Assembly: GCF_900890425.1 (NCBI RefSeq)
Contig: NZ_CAAHFG010000001.1
Coordinates: 930,001-994,000, forward strand
Origin: Pontiella desulfatans
Lineage (GTDB): Bacteria > Verrucomicrobiota > Kiritimatiellia > Kiritimatiellales > Pontiellaceae
Direction of reading: 5' to 3'
DNA length: 64,000 bases
Below the pieces are notes generated by a model that searched no databases, had not been told where the DNA came from, and saw nothing but the letters and a program-made list of their open reading frames with translations. Positions 33,501 through 42,959 of the stretch are shown here, piece after piece (within the stretch, counting starts at the first letter, position 1; each line of letters starts with the position of its first letter). Made by a program: the position numbers and the translations under genes.

Positions 33501-36500
33501 GGCTTCGGCCAAGGCGTCGATCCAGTCAGCCGTGGATGCGGTCGTTGAGACCGGGGGAACGGTGTTTGTTTCCAACGGCACCTATGCCGTGGGGGCGGAA
33601 ATCCTCGTCAGGAAAGATGTGGCCATCAAGAGCATCAACGGGGCGCAGGCAACGATCATCGATGGAGGTGGAAGCGGGCGGTGCTTCAATCTGGGAACGA
33701 ACGACTGTGTGCTCGAAGGTTTCACCATTGCGAATGGGCATTCGTGGGCGAATGGCGGCGGCGTTTATTGCGATAATGCGAATCCTCAAATTGACAATTG
33801 CATCATTGTCTGTAACTCGGCCGCCCTGTCTGGCGGGGGCATGCAGCACGGAACGGCCAATAACTGTGTCTTCGGGGGCAACTGTGCCGGGGAAGATGGC
33901 GGCGGAATGAATTCTGGTGCGGCAAACCGTTGTACGTTAAGTGGGAATTGGGCTGGTAGATATGGCGGTGCGCTTTCGTTCGGAACGGCAACCAACTGCA
34001 TTGCCTGGCACAACGGGGCTACGGTCGGGGGAAGCAATATCTATGATTGCAAGACTGCGCATTCCTGTTCCCCGGATGTGGGGCATGGTTCAAATGGAAA
34101 CATGACCAATGTGCCATGGCAGGTGTCGTCGTCCCACATTTCAACCAACTCGCCTTGTCGGGGGGCGGGCAGTAGTGCGCACGTTTCGGGAACGGACATC
34201 GACGGGGAGGAGTGGCTCAATCCGCCCTCGATCGGTTGCGATGAAAACAATGGCTCGGTTACAAACAACGGAGCATTGTGGATTGGGTTGAATGTGCCAA
34301 GCAAAGTGGTGGTCGGTCGGGAAGTGGAATGCCTTCTCGCCGTGGTGGGGCGCGCCACGAGGTTTGAGATTGATCTGGGCAATAGTGAGGTGGTTTCAAA
34401 CCGATTCTCATCCACGGTTTTCTGGGATGTCCCCGGATACCATGATGTGGTTGCCATGGCCTATAATGATGAGCACCCGCTTGGAGTCTACGTGACACAG
34501 CAGGTTCATGTGGCGGAGTACGAGGATACGGCCATCTTTGTCTCACCCGATGGAAACAACACAAACAACGGGCAGAGCTGGGTAACGGCCAAGGCGAGCA
34601 TTGCGTCCGGTGTGGAGGCGCAGGCGTATGTCGGCGGCGTGGTGTATGTTTCGAATGGGATATACAGGCTGACATCGGAGATTGGGCTCTTGAAGGATCT
34701 TGATCTTGTTGGCGTAGGGAAGGAACCATCGGCAGTCGAGGTCAATTCCGACGGAACCAGCCATTGTTTCGTTCTGCGTAGCAGGAAGTGCCGGATTAGT
34801 GGTTTTACCATAACCAATGGCCATGCTCCCGGTGGCGGTGGCGGCGTCAAATGCAGTAGCTCTATCCCGCTGGTTTCCAACTGCGTAATCTCGGGCAATA
34901 CAGCAGTCCATTGGGGAGGAGGGATGTACCACGGAACTGCCGTTGATTGCAGTTTTCATGATAATTCCACCACCCATGGAGGTGGCATGATGAACGGCGT
35001 GGCCAGCAATTGCGTATTTGAGGGGAACTCCGCGGTTTTCTATGGCGGTGCAATGCATAACGTGAAGGCGTATAACTGCGTGGTCAGTGGCAACTCTGCC
35101 GGGCTGACAGGGGGCGGCATCCATAAGGGCAGTGCAAGAAATTGTGTTTTTAGCGGGAACTGGGCAGGAAGCAATGGTGGTGGTGCCCGTTGGATCGACG
35201 CATATAATTGCACCTTTACCGAAAACATTGCGCTCAACGATGGAGGGGGCATGTTCGATTGCTCAGCCGCCAACTGCATTGCATGGGGCAACGCGGCCAG
35301 CGATGGGAGCGACCTGTACGATGTCGAAGCGGTGTCTTCCTGCTCCTCCGATTTGGTTCCAGGGGTGGACGGCAACATTGCTGTTAATCCTTTGCTCATC
35401 TCTTCCTCGCATATTTCCAACGGCTCGCTTTGCCGCAGCGCGGGAAGCATTGCCTCTGCGTCGGGCACGGATGTTGACGGGGAGCCGTGGCTCAATCCGC
35501 CTTCGATGGGATGTGACGAAAACAACGGTATGGCGGGCGTGGATGGCGATATTCGCTTGGTAATGACACTGCCTGCGCATGTGGTGGTCGGCAAGGAGGT
35601 CGAATGCATCCTCGCCGTGGTCGGCAGGGTATCCGGCTTCAAGGTGGATTTCGATAATGGTGCCATCATTCACAACGACTACCGGATGTCGGTTTCGTGG
35701 GGGTCAACCGGTCTGTACGACGTGGTTGCAACCGCCTACAACAACGACTATCCATCTGGTTTCTCCATTACCCAGCAAGTACAGGTGGCTGAACTGCACG
35801 AGTCCGCGACCTATGTGGCGGCCGATGGAAACGATTCCAACGATGGCCAAAGCTGGGAAACGGCCAAGCAAACCCTTTGGTGGGGCGTTCGGGCGCAGAA
35901 ATGCGTGGGGGGCGTCATCTATGTCTCCAACGGAACCCATCTGGTGAAATCCGAAATCTATCTGGATAAGGATCGAACCATTGTTGGCGTCAGTGGTGCC
36001 GAATCGACTACGGTTGTTGGCGATGGCAACAACCGCTGCTTCAGGCTTCCGATTGGTTCGTCTACGTTGAATGGATTAACCATTACTAATGGCTACGCGG
36101 ATGATCAAGGGGGCGGCATAACATGTGGCGACAAGAATTCGGTTGTCGCCAATTGCATTATTGTCGGGAACAAGGCCGTGGGCAATGGCGGCGGAGTTGA
36201 TCAAGGGACTCTGCATAACTGCATTCTGAAAGAAAACACGGCAGACAGACATGGCGGCGCTTTGAGTGGTGGGATTGCGCACAACTGTCTTTTCATAGGC
36301 AACAAAGCGACCAGTGACGGCGGCGGTGCGAACAGGTCGGATCTTTTCAACTGTTTACTGGCTGGCAACGAGGCGGGGAATGAAGGTGGCGGAATGTTCC
36401 TCGGAACGGCTCATAACTGTACGATTACATGGAATTCAGCAGGTGCCAGAGGTGGCGGAAAGATAAAAGGAACCACGGCCAATTGTATTGTTTGGCATAA

Positions 36501-37761
36501 CACAGCCGGGATCGAAGGGGAAAACCTGCACAATGCAGGTGCTTCATATTCCTGTTCGCCGGATCTGGAACATGGTGTTGATGGAAATATCACCAATAAT
36601 CCAATGATGATTTCCTCTTCCCACATTGCCAACGGTTCTCCCTGCCGAGGCATGGGCAGTTCCGCCTATGCGTCGGGATTGGATATTGACGGGGAGCCTT
36701 GGCTCAATCCACCGTCCATGGGGGTAGACGAGAATAATGGTGCCGCGACACTATCCGGCTCGATCCAGTTGGAGTTGCTTGGCCTTCCGTCGGAAACGAC
36801 CATCCATACGAATCTTATCTGTTCCAGCGTTGTCATAGGCAGGGTTTCCGGATTCGAACTGGACTTCGGCAATGGCCATATGGTTGCGGATGGCTATTCT
36901 GCAACGAACGAGTGGCGGTTTTTCGGTAAGTATCCCGTAGTGCTGACAGCGTTCAACGATGATTATTCAGGTGGATTCTCCATCACTCAAACCGTGCATG
37001 TCGTCATGCTGGATGATGATGCGGATGGCGTTTGGGATTTGTGGGAAACCGCCTACTTCGGGCATCCAACCAATTGTCTGGCCGACATCGACTCGGATGG
37101 CGACGGCAGCAGCAACTTCGATGAATATATTGCGGGGATGGATCCGACGAATGCGGCGTCATGTTTCAGTGTTGAGCCAGTGGAGCGGATTGCTGAAGGA
37201 TTCGTGGTGCGGTGGACGGCGGTCGAGGATCGGGTTTATGATGTGCTTTGGACGCCTGATTTGGATCGTGGATTCCAGCTGCTGGAGGCGGGGATTCCTT
37301 ATCCTGGCAACAGCTACACGGACAGGGTGCATGCGGTGCAGTCGTGCGGGTATTATATGGTGGCGGTTCGGTTGCCGGGCATGAACGGCGACACGGACGG
37401 GGATGGTTTGCCGGATGTCTGGGAGGCGGAATATTTCACCGATGCGGTGGCCGCCGTCGCCGCCTACGATTTTGATGGCGACGGGCAGAGCAATGCCGAG
37501 GAATTCATTGCCGGAACCAATCCGACCAATGCGGCATCGCTGTTCAAGGCCGCTCACGTTTGGAGTGCTCCTTTCGGAACCGTGGTGGAATGGGTGTCGG
37601 TGACGGGGCGCACCTACAGCGTACTCTGGTCATCCGTTCCCGCAGGTGCTTATTCAGTACTGGAGTCGGGCATCGACCACCCGCAAAACAGCTACACCGA
37701 TACCGTCCATGCCGTCGAACAGTCCGGCTTCTACAAGGTGGATGTGAAGATAAAAGAGTAG
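30587..37761 (+). pseudogene. Giant secreted beta-helix protein, 3' part (no native start)
   Basis: This frame continues the interrupted gene from NSPCRSAG; a start at 30346 lies inside the insertion sequence in a non-native frame. With the 5' part the gene would encode about 2653 residues. It holds five further beta-helix modules (about 30960-31830, 32240-33060, 33450-34130, 34520-35400, 35800-36620), each of 'GGG...NC.F.GN' rungs and ending in a 'SCSPDL.HG..GN.TN' turn, then SGTDIDGEPWLNPPSMGCDE (choice-of-anchor-Q type) and a PKD-like domain (VDFGDGHVVSN...W...YDVVATAYN). The end has a calcium-type repeat (DDDADGVWDLWETAYFG; IDSDGDGSSNFDEYIAG) and two copies of a 'VYDVLWTPDLDRGF' domain. 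Without a signal peptide this part is probably not exported. Confidence 0.85.
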
Positions 37762-37929
37762 GGGCAAACCACGAAATACACTAAATACACGAAAGCGAGA
37801 ACAGTTCCGCCGGTAAATATTCTGTCCAAAATCCGTACGCACCGTTTCGTACGACTATCCGCGCATTTCTTGTTTTTTATGCACGTTTTGAATTTTGGAA
37901 TCTGCAACGGATTCATAGGAAAAGGAGTA

Positions 37930-38001
37930 GCAACGAATGAATGTAAAGCAACGAATCGAGAAGCAGGTAGAAATATTCGTTGCTTTACATTCATTCGTTG
38001 C
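37930..38001. repeat. Perfect 27-bp hairpin
   Basis: Bases 37930-37956 and 37975-38001 are exact reverse complements around an 18-base loop, the longest perfect stem in the window. It lies in the gene-free stretch 37762-38134 between the giant gene and the TIGR03790-like gene. There is no T-run after it. An AAAGGAG and ATG (37937) open a 35-codon frame across the stem, which I regard as incidental. The region before it (37770-37800) has ACGAAATACACTAAATACACGAAAG, a short tandem type also seen in degenerate form at 54740-54820. A transcription end, RNA-stabilising stem or miniature mobile element are all possible. Confidence 0.75.
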
Positions 38002-38134
38002 CAATAAGATTTGTTCAGGTTTGGTTGCGGCTAGGCCGCGCTAAGTCTTTCGTGGTTCCTCTCTTTTTCCGCATGTGGGTTGAAATCCGAAGGGCAAGTC
38101 TTCATAGTTTGTCCCTGTTTAACCGGGAGTTGTC

Positions 38135-39847
38135 ATGTCAGTCATGAAATTATTCTGTCACCAAATCATTCTGTCTATAATGTTTTCCGTCTTCGCTTGG
38201 GCGCAGATGCCGCACGAGGTGCTGTTGCTGGTGAACCAGCAGTCGCAGGATTCGCTGAAGGTGGCCAACTCGTTCCTAGCGGCGCGGCAGGTTCCACGGC
38301 GCAATGTCGTCTATCTCGATATTCCGGAAAGTGCCTATGGCGGCAGCGCCACCATCACGCCGGAGCAATTCACGGAGCTGATCTGGGCCCCGGCCAACGC
38401 CGTGGCGAAGGAGCGGGGGATCGACCAGCAAATCCTGGCCTGGGTCTATTCCGTCGACTTCCCGATCCGCGTCAAGACCGACTCCTACGACCGCAAGCAA
38501 ATGTCCGTTGGCGGCATGACCTTCATGCGCAACAAGATGCCCGGATTGAGCCTGGTGGAGGAGGGCAAATACCTTTCGAAGCTCTTTGCGGGCCCGAACC
38601 AGCGGATCAAGCTCAACCTCAACTCCATGTCGCTTGGCATGCAGAAAAAGGGATTGGGGATGGATGCCAAGGTTCCGCCGGAAGCCGCCTGGCTGCAACG
38701 GGGGCTGGGGGAGCGCATGCCGCTCCCCAGCATGATGCTGGGCTATACCGGTGAAAATGGAAACGACGTCCAGACCGTAATCGATTCCCTCGTCCGCGGC
38801 CAACGCTCCGACCACCGGGGCATGCGCAGCGGGATCAACTTCGTGGTATCCGACGATGTCCGTTCCAAATGCCGCGAATATCAATACTACCCCGCCGTCA
38901 ACGAACTGAAGAACCGGGGGATCACCGCAACGGTGACCACCAACTTTCCGGCCGGTGCCGAAAATGTGATGGGTATCCTGATGGGGGCGGAAAAGGTGGA
39001 TCCGTCCCAGGTCAAATCGTTCTGGCCGGGCGCCATGGCGGAGCACCTGACCAGTTGGAGCGCGGAATTCCAGAAGCCGCAGACGAAGCTCACGGCATGG
39101 ATCGAGGCCGGGGCAACCGGTTCCGCCGGAGCGGTGGTGGAACCCTATTCCAACCCCAACAAGTTTCCTTCGGCGCGTTTCTATGCACATTATGCCGCGG
39201 GGTGTTCGATGCTCGAAAGCTTCTACCAGTCGATCGCCTGCCCGTTGCAGTCGCTCCTGCTCGGTGATCCGATGGCCAAGCCCTATGCACTGCCGCTTTC
39301 CGTGAACATTCTCGGGGCGGATAACATTGAGAACGACTTCACCTACCTTGCCAATGCCGCGTGCCAAGTGCAGAATGCCCAGTTTCTCTACTCCTTCCTG
39401 CTGGACGGGAAGGAGATCCGCGAAGTTTCCGAGGATAATTCCGTGCATATCCGCTTGCTGAGACTCGCCGATGGCTACCACGAGCTGCGGGCCGTGGCGC
39501 GCATCAAGCATATGGTTGAATTCAACGCCTCGTTCGATAAGCCCATCATGGTCAATAAAATGGGGCGGTCGGTGACCATTCGTCCAAACCTTGCCCGGCT
39601 CGGTAAGCACGAACACGGAATCAAGGTGCAGATTGGCGGCCAGCAAATGCCCCAAAAGATTCGGCTGGTTTCCGGGGAACGGGTGCTCGATGAGCAGATC
39701 TATGATGCCGATGCGGAGCTGGTGCTCGATGAACTGATGGTTGGCGAAGGCCCAAACCAGGTGCGCGCCATCGCCATCTACGCCGATGGCATGGAGGTTT
39801 CCAGCCCGCCGGTTAGTTTCGGAATCACCTTCAGTACCGATTCATAA
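38135..39847 (+). CDS. TIGR03790-like secreted protein
   Basis: 570 residues from ATG 38135 (GGGAG upstream), with a signal-like start (LFCHQIILSIMFSVFAWAQM). The TIGR03790 pattern is clear: EVLLLVNQQSQDSLKVANSF followed by LAARQVPRRNVVYLDIP, WVYSVDFPIRV, MLGYTGENGNDVQTVIDSLV, WIEAGATGSAGAVVEPYSNP and YAAGCSMLESFYQSIACPLQ with SLLLGDPMAKPY ('GatgsyGtv.eP....fp......ya.G.tlaEa.y.s......ll.GDPL..P'). After residue 400 come extra beta-rich domains. The family is common in Planctomycetes, Verrucomicrobia and Acidobacteria and has no established function to my knowledge. It has no anchor, so it is probably periplasmic or released. Confidence 0.8.
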   Translation: MSVMKLFCHQIILSIMFSVFAWAQMPHEVLLLVNQQSQDSLKVANSFLAARQVPRRNVVYLDIPESAYGGSATITPEQFTELIWAPANAVAKERGIDQQILAWVYSVDFPIRVKTDSYDRKQMSVGGMTFMRNKMPGLSLVEEGKYLSKLFAGPNQRIKLNLNSMSLGMQKKGLGMDAKVPPEAAWLQRGLGERMPLPSMMLGYTGENGNDVQTVIDSLVRGQRSDHRGMRSGINFVVSDDVRSKCREYQYYPAVNELKNRGITATVTTNFPAGAENVMGILMGAEKVDPSQVKSFWPGAMAEHLTSWSAEFQKPQTKLTAWIEAGATGSAGAVVEPYSNPNKFPSARFYAHYAAGCSMLESFYQSIACPLQSLLLGDPMAKPYALPLSVNILGADNIENDFTYLANAACQVQNAQFLYSFLLDGKEIREVSEDNSVHIRLLRLADGYHELRAVARIKHMVEFNASFDKPIMVNKMGRSVTIRPNLARLGKHEHGIKVQIGGQQMPQKIRLVSGERVLDEQIYDADAELVLDELMVGEGPNQVRAIAIYADGMEVSSPPVSFGITFSTDS

Positions 39848-39942
39848 TCCTTGCGACAGGGGACGCGGTTCCGGGGAATAAATAAACCTTTAAATGGCCG
39901 GTGCGGAACGGTACGTTGTGCCGCGCATTTAAGGAAAAACCA

Positions 39943-40479
39943 ATGGACAAACCATGCATATTCTTTGACCGGGACGGCATCGTGAACGAATCGCCGGGGC
40001 CCGGTTATGTCGAAAGGTGGGAGGATTTCCATCTTCAGCCCGGCTTTGTGGCAGCGCTCAGGACGGTCGCAGCCAAGGGATACCCCGCCGTCATCATCAC
40101 CAACCAGCAGGGCGTGGCCAAGGGGCTCTATTCCGAAGAGGAGCTGGCCGGAATCCATGGCAACATGCGCGCGCAGCTGCGGGCCCACGGGGTCGATGTG
40201 CTGGACATTTTCCAGTGCACCCATTTTGCTTCCGACAACTGCCACTGCCGCAAACCCAAGGCCGGCATGTTCCACGATGCCGCGAAAAAACACGGGCTGG
40301 ATCTTTTGCGGTCGTGGATGATTGGCGACAGCGAGAAGGATGTGGAGGCCGGGCGCCTTGCCGGTTGTAAAACGATCCGGGTGTGTCCGTTGGATGAAGG
40401 AACCAAGGCCGAGTTCCATGTCGAAAGCATGGATGAAGTGGCCGCGATTTTAGAAAAGGAGTTGAAGCCGTGCGGATAG
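39943..40479 (+). CDS. gmhB: HAD-IIIA phosphatase, GmhB-like
   Basis: 178 residues from ATG 39943 (AAGGAA upstream). The HAD motifs are FFDRDGIVNESPGP (two Asp of motif I), VIITNQQGVAKG (motif II) and MIGDSEKDVEAGR (motif IV); the zinc-loop region FQCTHFASDNCHCRKPKAGM is that of D-glycero-D-manno-heptose-1,7-bisphosphate 7-phosphatase. GmhB removes the C7 phosphate in ADP/GDP-heptose synthesis for lipopolysaccharide core or S-layer glycan. A histidinol-phosphatase-type substrate is the main alternative. Its last ten bases overlap the GTG start of tsaE, forming a three-gene unit with tsaE and tsaB. Confidence 0.82.
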   Translation: MDKPCIFFDRDGIVNESPGPGYVERWEDFHLQPGFVAALRTVAAKGYPAVIITNQQGVAKGLYSEEELAGIHGNMRAQLRAHGVDVLDIFQCTHFASDNCHCRKPKAGMFHDAAKKHGLDLLRSWMIGDSEKDVEAGRLAGCKTIRVCPLDEGTKAEFHVESMDEVAAILEKELKPCG

Positions 40480-40898
40480 TTGAAACTAACAGTCCAGAGG
40501 AAACCTGGGAATTGGCCGCCGAATTGGCCGGCGAGATCGGGCCCGGAACGGTGATTGCCCTGCACGGTGACCTGGGCGCGGGAAAGACCTGCTTCATCCA
40601 GGGCTTTGCCGCCGCGCTGGGCATCGACGAACCCATCACCAGTCCGACCTATACGTTGATCGGCGAATACGAAGGGCGCCTGCCGTTGCACCACATCGAT
40701 CTCTACCGCCTATCGGGGCCGGAGGAAGCATTGGGCCTGGGGCTCGAGGAATATTTCGACGTCAACGGCATTACGGCCATCGAATGGGCGGAGCGCGCCG
40801 AAGGTCTGCTGCCCCCCGATTTGCTGCATGTTGAAATCAAGGCCGACGAACATACCGGAACCCGTGCGTTCCGCATTTTCAGGGAGACCGACGCATGA
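40470..40898 (+). CDS. tsaE: tRNA threonylcarbamoyladenosine synthesis ATPase TsaE
   Basis: 142 residues from a GTG start that overlaps the previous gene by ten bases. The P-loop GDLGAGKT, switch-like PITSPTYTLIGEYE and the Walker B region LHHIDLYRL, then EALGLGLEEYFDVNGITAIE with WAERAEGLLP complete the TsaE pattern. It works with TsaB and TsaD in making the t6A37 base of ANN-reading tRNAs. The next gene, tsaB, overlaps it by four bases (ATGA), a common bacterial order. TsaD and TsaC are not in the window. Confidence 0.93.
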   Translation: MRIVETNSPEETWELAAELAGEIGPGTVIALHGDLGAGKTCFIQGFAAALGIDEPITSPTYTLIGEYEGRLPLHHIDLYRLSGPEEALGLGLEEYFDVNGITAIEWAERAEGLLPPDLLHVEIKADEHTGTRAFRIFRETDA

Positions 40899-41533
40899 GG
40901 ATTTTTGCCATTGAACTCAGTTCCCGCTTCGGGAGTGTTGCCCTGGTGGAAGACGGCAAGGTTGTCGCCGAAAAAAGCTGGGAGGAAAATTTCAAGAACC
41001 GCCAGCAGTTGTTCGATGCCATGGCGGATATGGAAATCGACTGGAATGGCGTGGATCTCTTCGCGGTGGGCCGCGGGCCGGGTGCCTTTTCCGGCATGCG
41101 GATCGGTTTCTCCGTGGTCAACGCCCTGGCCGCTCCGTTGAAGAAGCCGGTCTATGCCCTGAACAGCGGCGCGGCCTTGGCCGCGCAGGTGGGGGCGCCC
41201 AAAACCGCCGTGGTCGGCGATGCCCGCCGCAACAAGGTTTGGGCGGGGGTCTTCGACGGATCCGAGCTGGTAAAGGAATTCAAGTTGATGGAACTTGAAG
41301 AACTCCGCGCCTTCGTGCCCGAAGACGCACTGGTTGTCAGTCCCGACCATGACCGGTTGGAGGAACTGCTGGCCGGCTTTAGGACGATGGAGAAACCCGT
41401 GCCTGTTTTCCCGACGGCGGGCAAGCTGGGTGGACTGGTTGCCGGGCGGTTGGAGCGCGGGACCCAATCCGAACCCTTTGAGCCGCTCTACATGCACCCG
41501 CCGGTATTCATTGCCCCGCGTTTCCCTGCATAA
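40895..41533 (+). CDS. tsaB: tRNA threonylcarbamoyladenosine synthesis protein TsaB
   Basis: 212 residues, the usual length. The ASKHA-type N-terminus IFAIELSSRFGSVALVEDGK (family 'iLaIDTS......al') and the signature VGRGPGAFSGMRIGFSVVNA ('g.GPGSFTGlRiG') identify TsaB; GDARRNKVWAGVFDG is the 'DARr.evY.a.f' segment. TsaB is the non-catalytic scaffold of the TsaBDE complex in t6A tRNA modification. It is coupled to tsaE by an ATGA overlap. The GxFSG rather than S-FTG variant is a small deviation and is not expected to matter. No terminator is obvious after the gene. Confidence 0.92.
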   Translation: MRIFAIELSSRFGSVALVEDGKVVAEKSWEENFKNRQQLFDAMADMEIDWNGVDLFAVGRGPGAFSGMRIGFSVVNALAAPLKKPVYALNSGAALAAQVGAPKTAVVGDARRNKVWAGVFDGSELVKEFKLMELEELRAFVPEDALVVSPDHDRLEELLAGFRTMEKPVPVFPTAGKLGGLVAGRLERGTQSEPFEPLYMHPPVFIAPRFPA

Positions 41534-41572
41534 TCTATTTAGACGGTGGCACCTGTTGCCTAGGCTGTTCAT

Positions 41573-41752
41573 ATGCAAAAGATGATTGTCAACGTATCGA
41601 AGGGATTCGACGACATGCGGCCTCTTTTCAAGGCCACGACTCCCGAAGAGCGCTTGGATGAGGTGGAGAGATTGCGTCTCGAAGCCGGAAAGTTCATATA
41701 TGAATATCCAGCTAGACTTCTGCGAGTTCTTACGGCTGTTAGAAAAATATGA
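41573..41752 (+). CDS. Small partner protein upstream of a nucleotidyltransferase remnant
   Basis: 59 residues, too short for most gene callers. The sequence MQKMIVNVSKGFDDMRPLFK, then EERLDEVERLRLEAGKFIYE and YPARLLRVLTAVRKI, recalls the small proteins ('..eR...leelR......Y......rl.RV..v...') found directly before DUF6036/MNT-type nucleotidyltransferase genes. Its 3' end overlaps the start of the remnant at 41700. Such pairs behave like antitoxin-toxin or accessory-enzyme modules; since the partner is broken, this gene is probably a relic. Homology is inferred from pattern and position only. Confidence 0.5.
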   Translation: MQKMIVNVSKGFDDMRPLFKATTPEERLDEVERLRLEAGKFIYEYPARLLRVLTAVRKI

Positions 41753-42052
41753 CGTCTCTTGAAAAGGGCCATGCTTTATTTCGGCTTCCCGGCGGAACAA
41801 CTTAAGCACGAGCTATTTTCCGAAGAGGGTACTGTGATCCAGTTCGGTGTTCCACCGTGCCAAATTGACTTGCTGAATCAAATCAGTGGAGTTGAGTACG
41901 CCAACGCCGCCGCGCATACGATTTTTGCGAAGTATGGGGATGTGCGGATTCGGGTGATCGGCCGTGAGGATTTGCTGCTGAATAAATCTTCGACTGATCG
42001 CCTTAAGGATAAGGTGGATGTGGATGAGATTAAGCGGTCTGAGTCGACTTAG
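41700..42052 (+). pseudogene. Nucleotidyltransferase remnant with internal deletion and frameshift
   Basis: Frame one (41700-41762) reads MNIQLDFCEFLRLLEKYDVS and stops; family members continue with a 'YLiVGGyAv..hG.pR.T.DiD' nucleotidyltransferase core. That core is missing. The next frame (open from 41759) picks up at RAMLYFGFPAEQL, then EEGTVIQFGVPPCQIDLLNQ ('G.vi.lG.pP.riDllt...Gv.f..a'), IRVIGREDLLLNKSSTDRLK with DKVDVDEIK ('v.vIs...Li.nK.a.gR.KD..Dve.L'). So about 60 residues, including the catalytic Gly-Gly-Ser/Asp region, were deleted with a change of frame. The 3' end overlaps the convergent transporter gene by 23 bases. Confidence 0.7.
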
Positions 42053-42950
42053 CCTTTACCCTTTTTCCTTCAACCTGCCCGATCACGATGCCGGCGATGA
42101 TGAACGCCATGCCGATCAGGCTGGGCAGGGTTGGCGATTCATCCGGAAGGAGCAACCAGCTCAAGGCCGCGCCGCTGAGCGGGATTAGGAATTTCCAGAG
42201 GTTTAGCTTGGAAACCTTGATTTTGCTGAGCAAGTGGAACCAGATGGCGAAGGCCGTGGCGGAGATGATGGAAAGCCAGGCCAATGCGCCGAAGAACGAT
42301 GCGGGTTGGTTCATTTGCGGGGGGCCTTCGAAGGGCAGCGCAATGAGCAGCAGCACGATCCCTCCCAGTAGCATCTGCGCACTGTTGAGGGCAATCGGGT
42401 GCAGGCCGCCCTTGCGCTTGGCCACCACAATGTTGCCGATGGCCGAGACCACCGCGCCGCTGAGCAGGAGCATCAAGCCGAAGAATTCCTTCAGCCCGAC
42501 CGGACTCCAGGGCTTGGTTGCCAGGCTGATCAGTGCCACGCCCACCATGCCAAACACGATGCTGACCAAGGTGCGCCGTTGCATTTTGTCGTCGTGCATG
42601 AGCAGGTGCGCCATCAATGCAGAGGCCAATGGACCCACCCCGATCATGATAGCTCCTTCCGCGCCGCGCACCCAGTTGAGGCCGATGAAGAAGGTGCCGT
42701 AGAGGAAGATCGTGTGAAAAAGGCTCACCAGCAAGACCGTGGTGAATTCCTTGCGGAGCATGCGGATGGGAGCGGCGAGGCTCCCGCACAACGGGATCTG
42801 GATCAGGCCCGCCAGCACGAAGCGTAGGCCGGCCAGATTGAGCGGTTCCTGGAAGTCGAGTGCATGCTTTGAGGTGACGAACGACGTCGACCAAAGCAGG
42901 CACGCAAAAATTGCCAACAGATTGAGCCGGAGGAGTCCGGGTTTGCTCAT
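42030..42950 (-). CDS. EamA/DMT-family transporter
   Basis: 306 residues with ten hydrophobic spans in two five-span halves, as in drug/metabolite transporters. The first half begins LLAIFACLLWSTSFVTSKHA ('..l..a.lwg.sfv..k.'), with PLNLAGLRFVLAGLIQIPLC and TIFLYGTFFIGLNWVRGAEG; the second half begins LMLLLSGAVVSAIGNIVVAK and ends SWLLLPDESPTLPSLIGMAF with IIAGIVIGQ. It is an inner-membrane exporter or importer for a small molecule, substrate unknown. It begins nine bases after the ferritin-like gene's stop and so probably shares its transcript. The C-terminal coding end overlaps the decayed nucleotidyltransferase on the other strand. Confidence 0.88.
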   Translation of the reverse strand: MSKPGLLRLNLLAIFACLLWSTSFVTSKHALDFQEPLNLAGLRFVLAGLIQIPLCGSLAAPIRMLRKEFTTVLLVSLFHTIFLYGTFFIGLNWVRGAEGAIMIGVGPLASALMAHLLMHDDKMQRRTLVSIVFGMVGVALISLATKPWSPVGLKEFFGLMLLLSGAVVSAIGNIVVAKRKGGLHPIALNSAQMLLGGIVLLLIALPFEGPPQMNQPASFFGALAWLSIISATAFAIWFHLLSKIKVSKLNLWKFLIPLSGAALSWLLLPDESPTLPSLIGMAFIIAGIVIGQVEGKRVKAKSTQTA

Positions 42951-42959
42951 CGAATTCCG

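Noticed and set aside
30960-36620. Repeated ~1.2-kb units considered as mobile or CRISPR-like repeats
   Set aside because: They are coding modules of one protein with diverged sequence, not identical DNA repeats.
37937-38044. A 35-codon frame with a good ribosome binding site
   Set aside because: Most of it is the two arms of a perfect hairpin, so the codons are dictated by the palindrome; no conservation evidence.
38276-39655. A 459-codon open frame on the - strand
   Set aside because: Shadow of the TIGR03790-like gene; the + strand protein has clear family motifs and a signal peptide.
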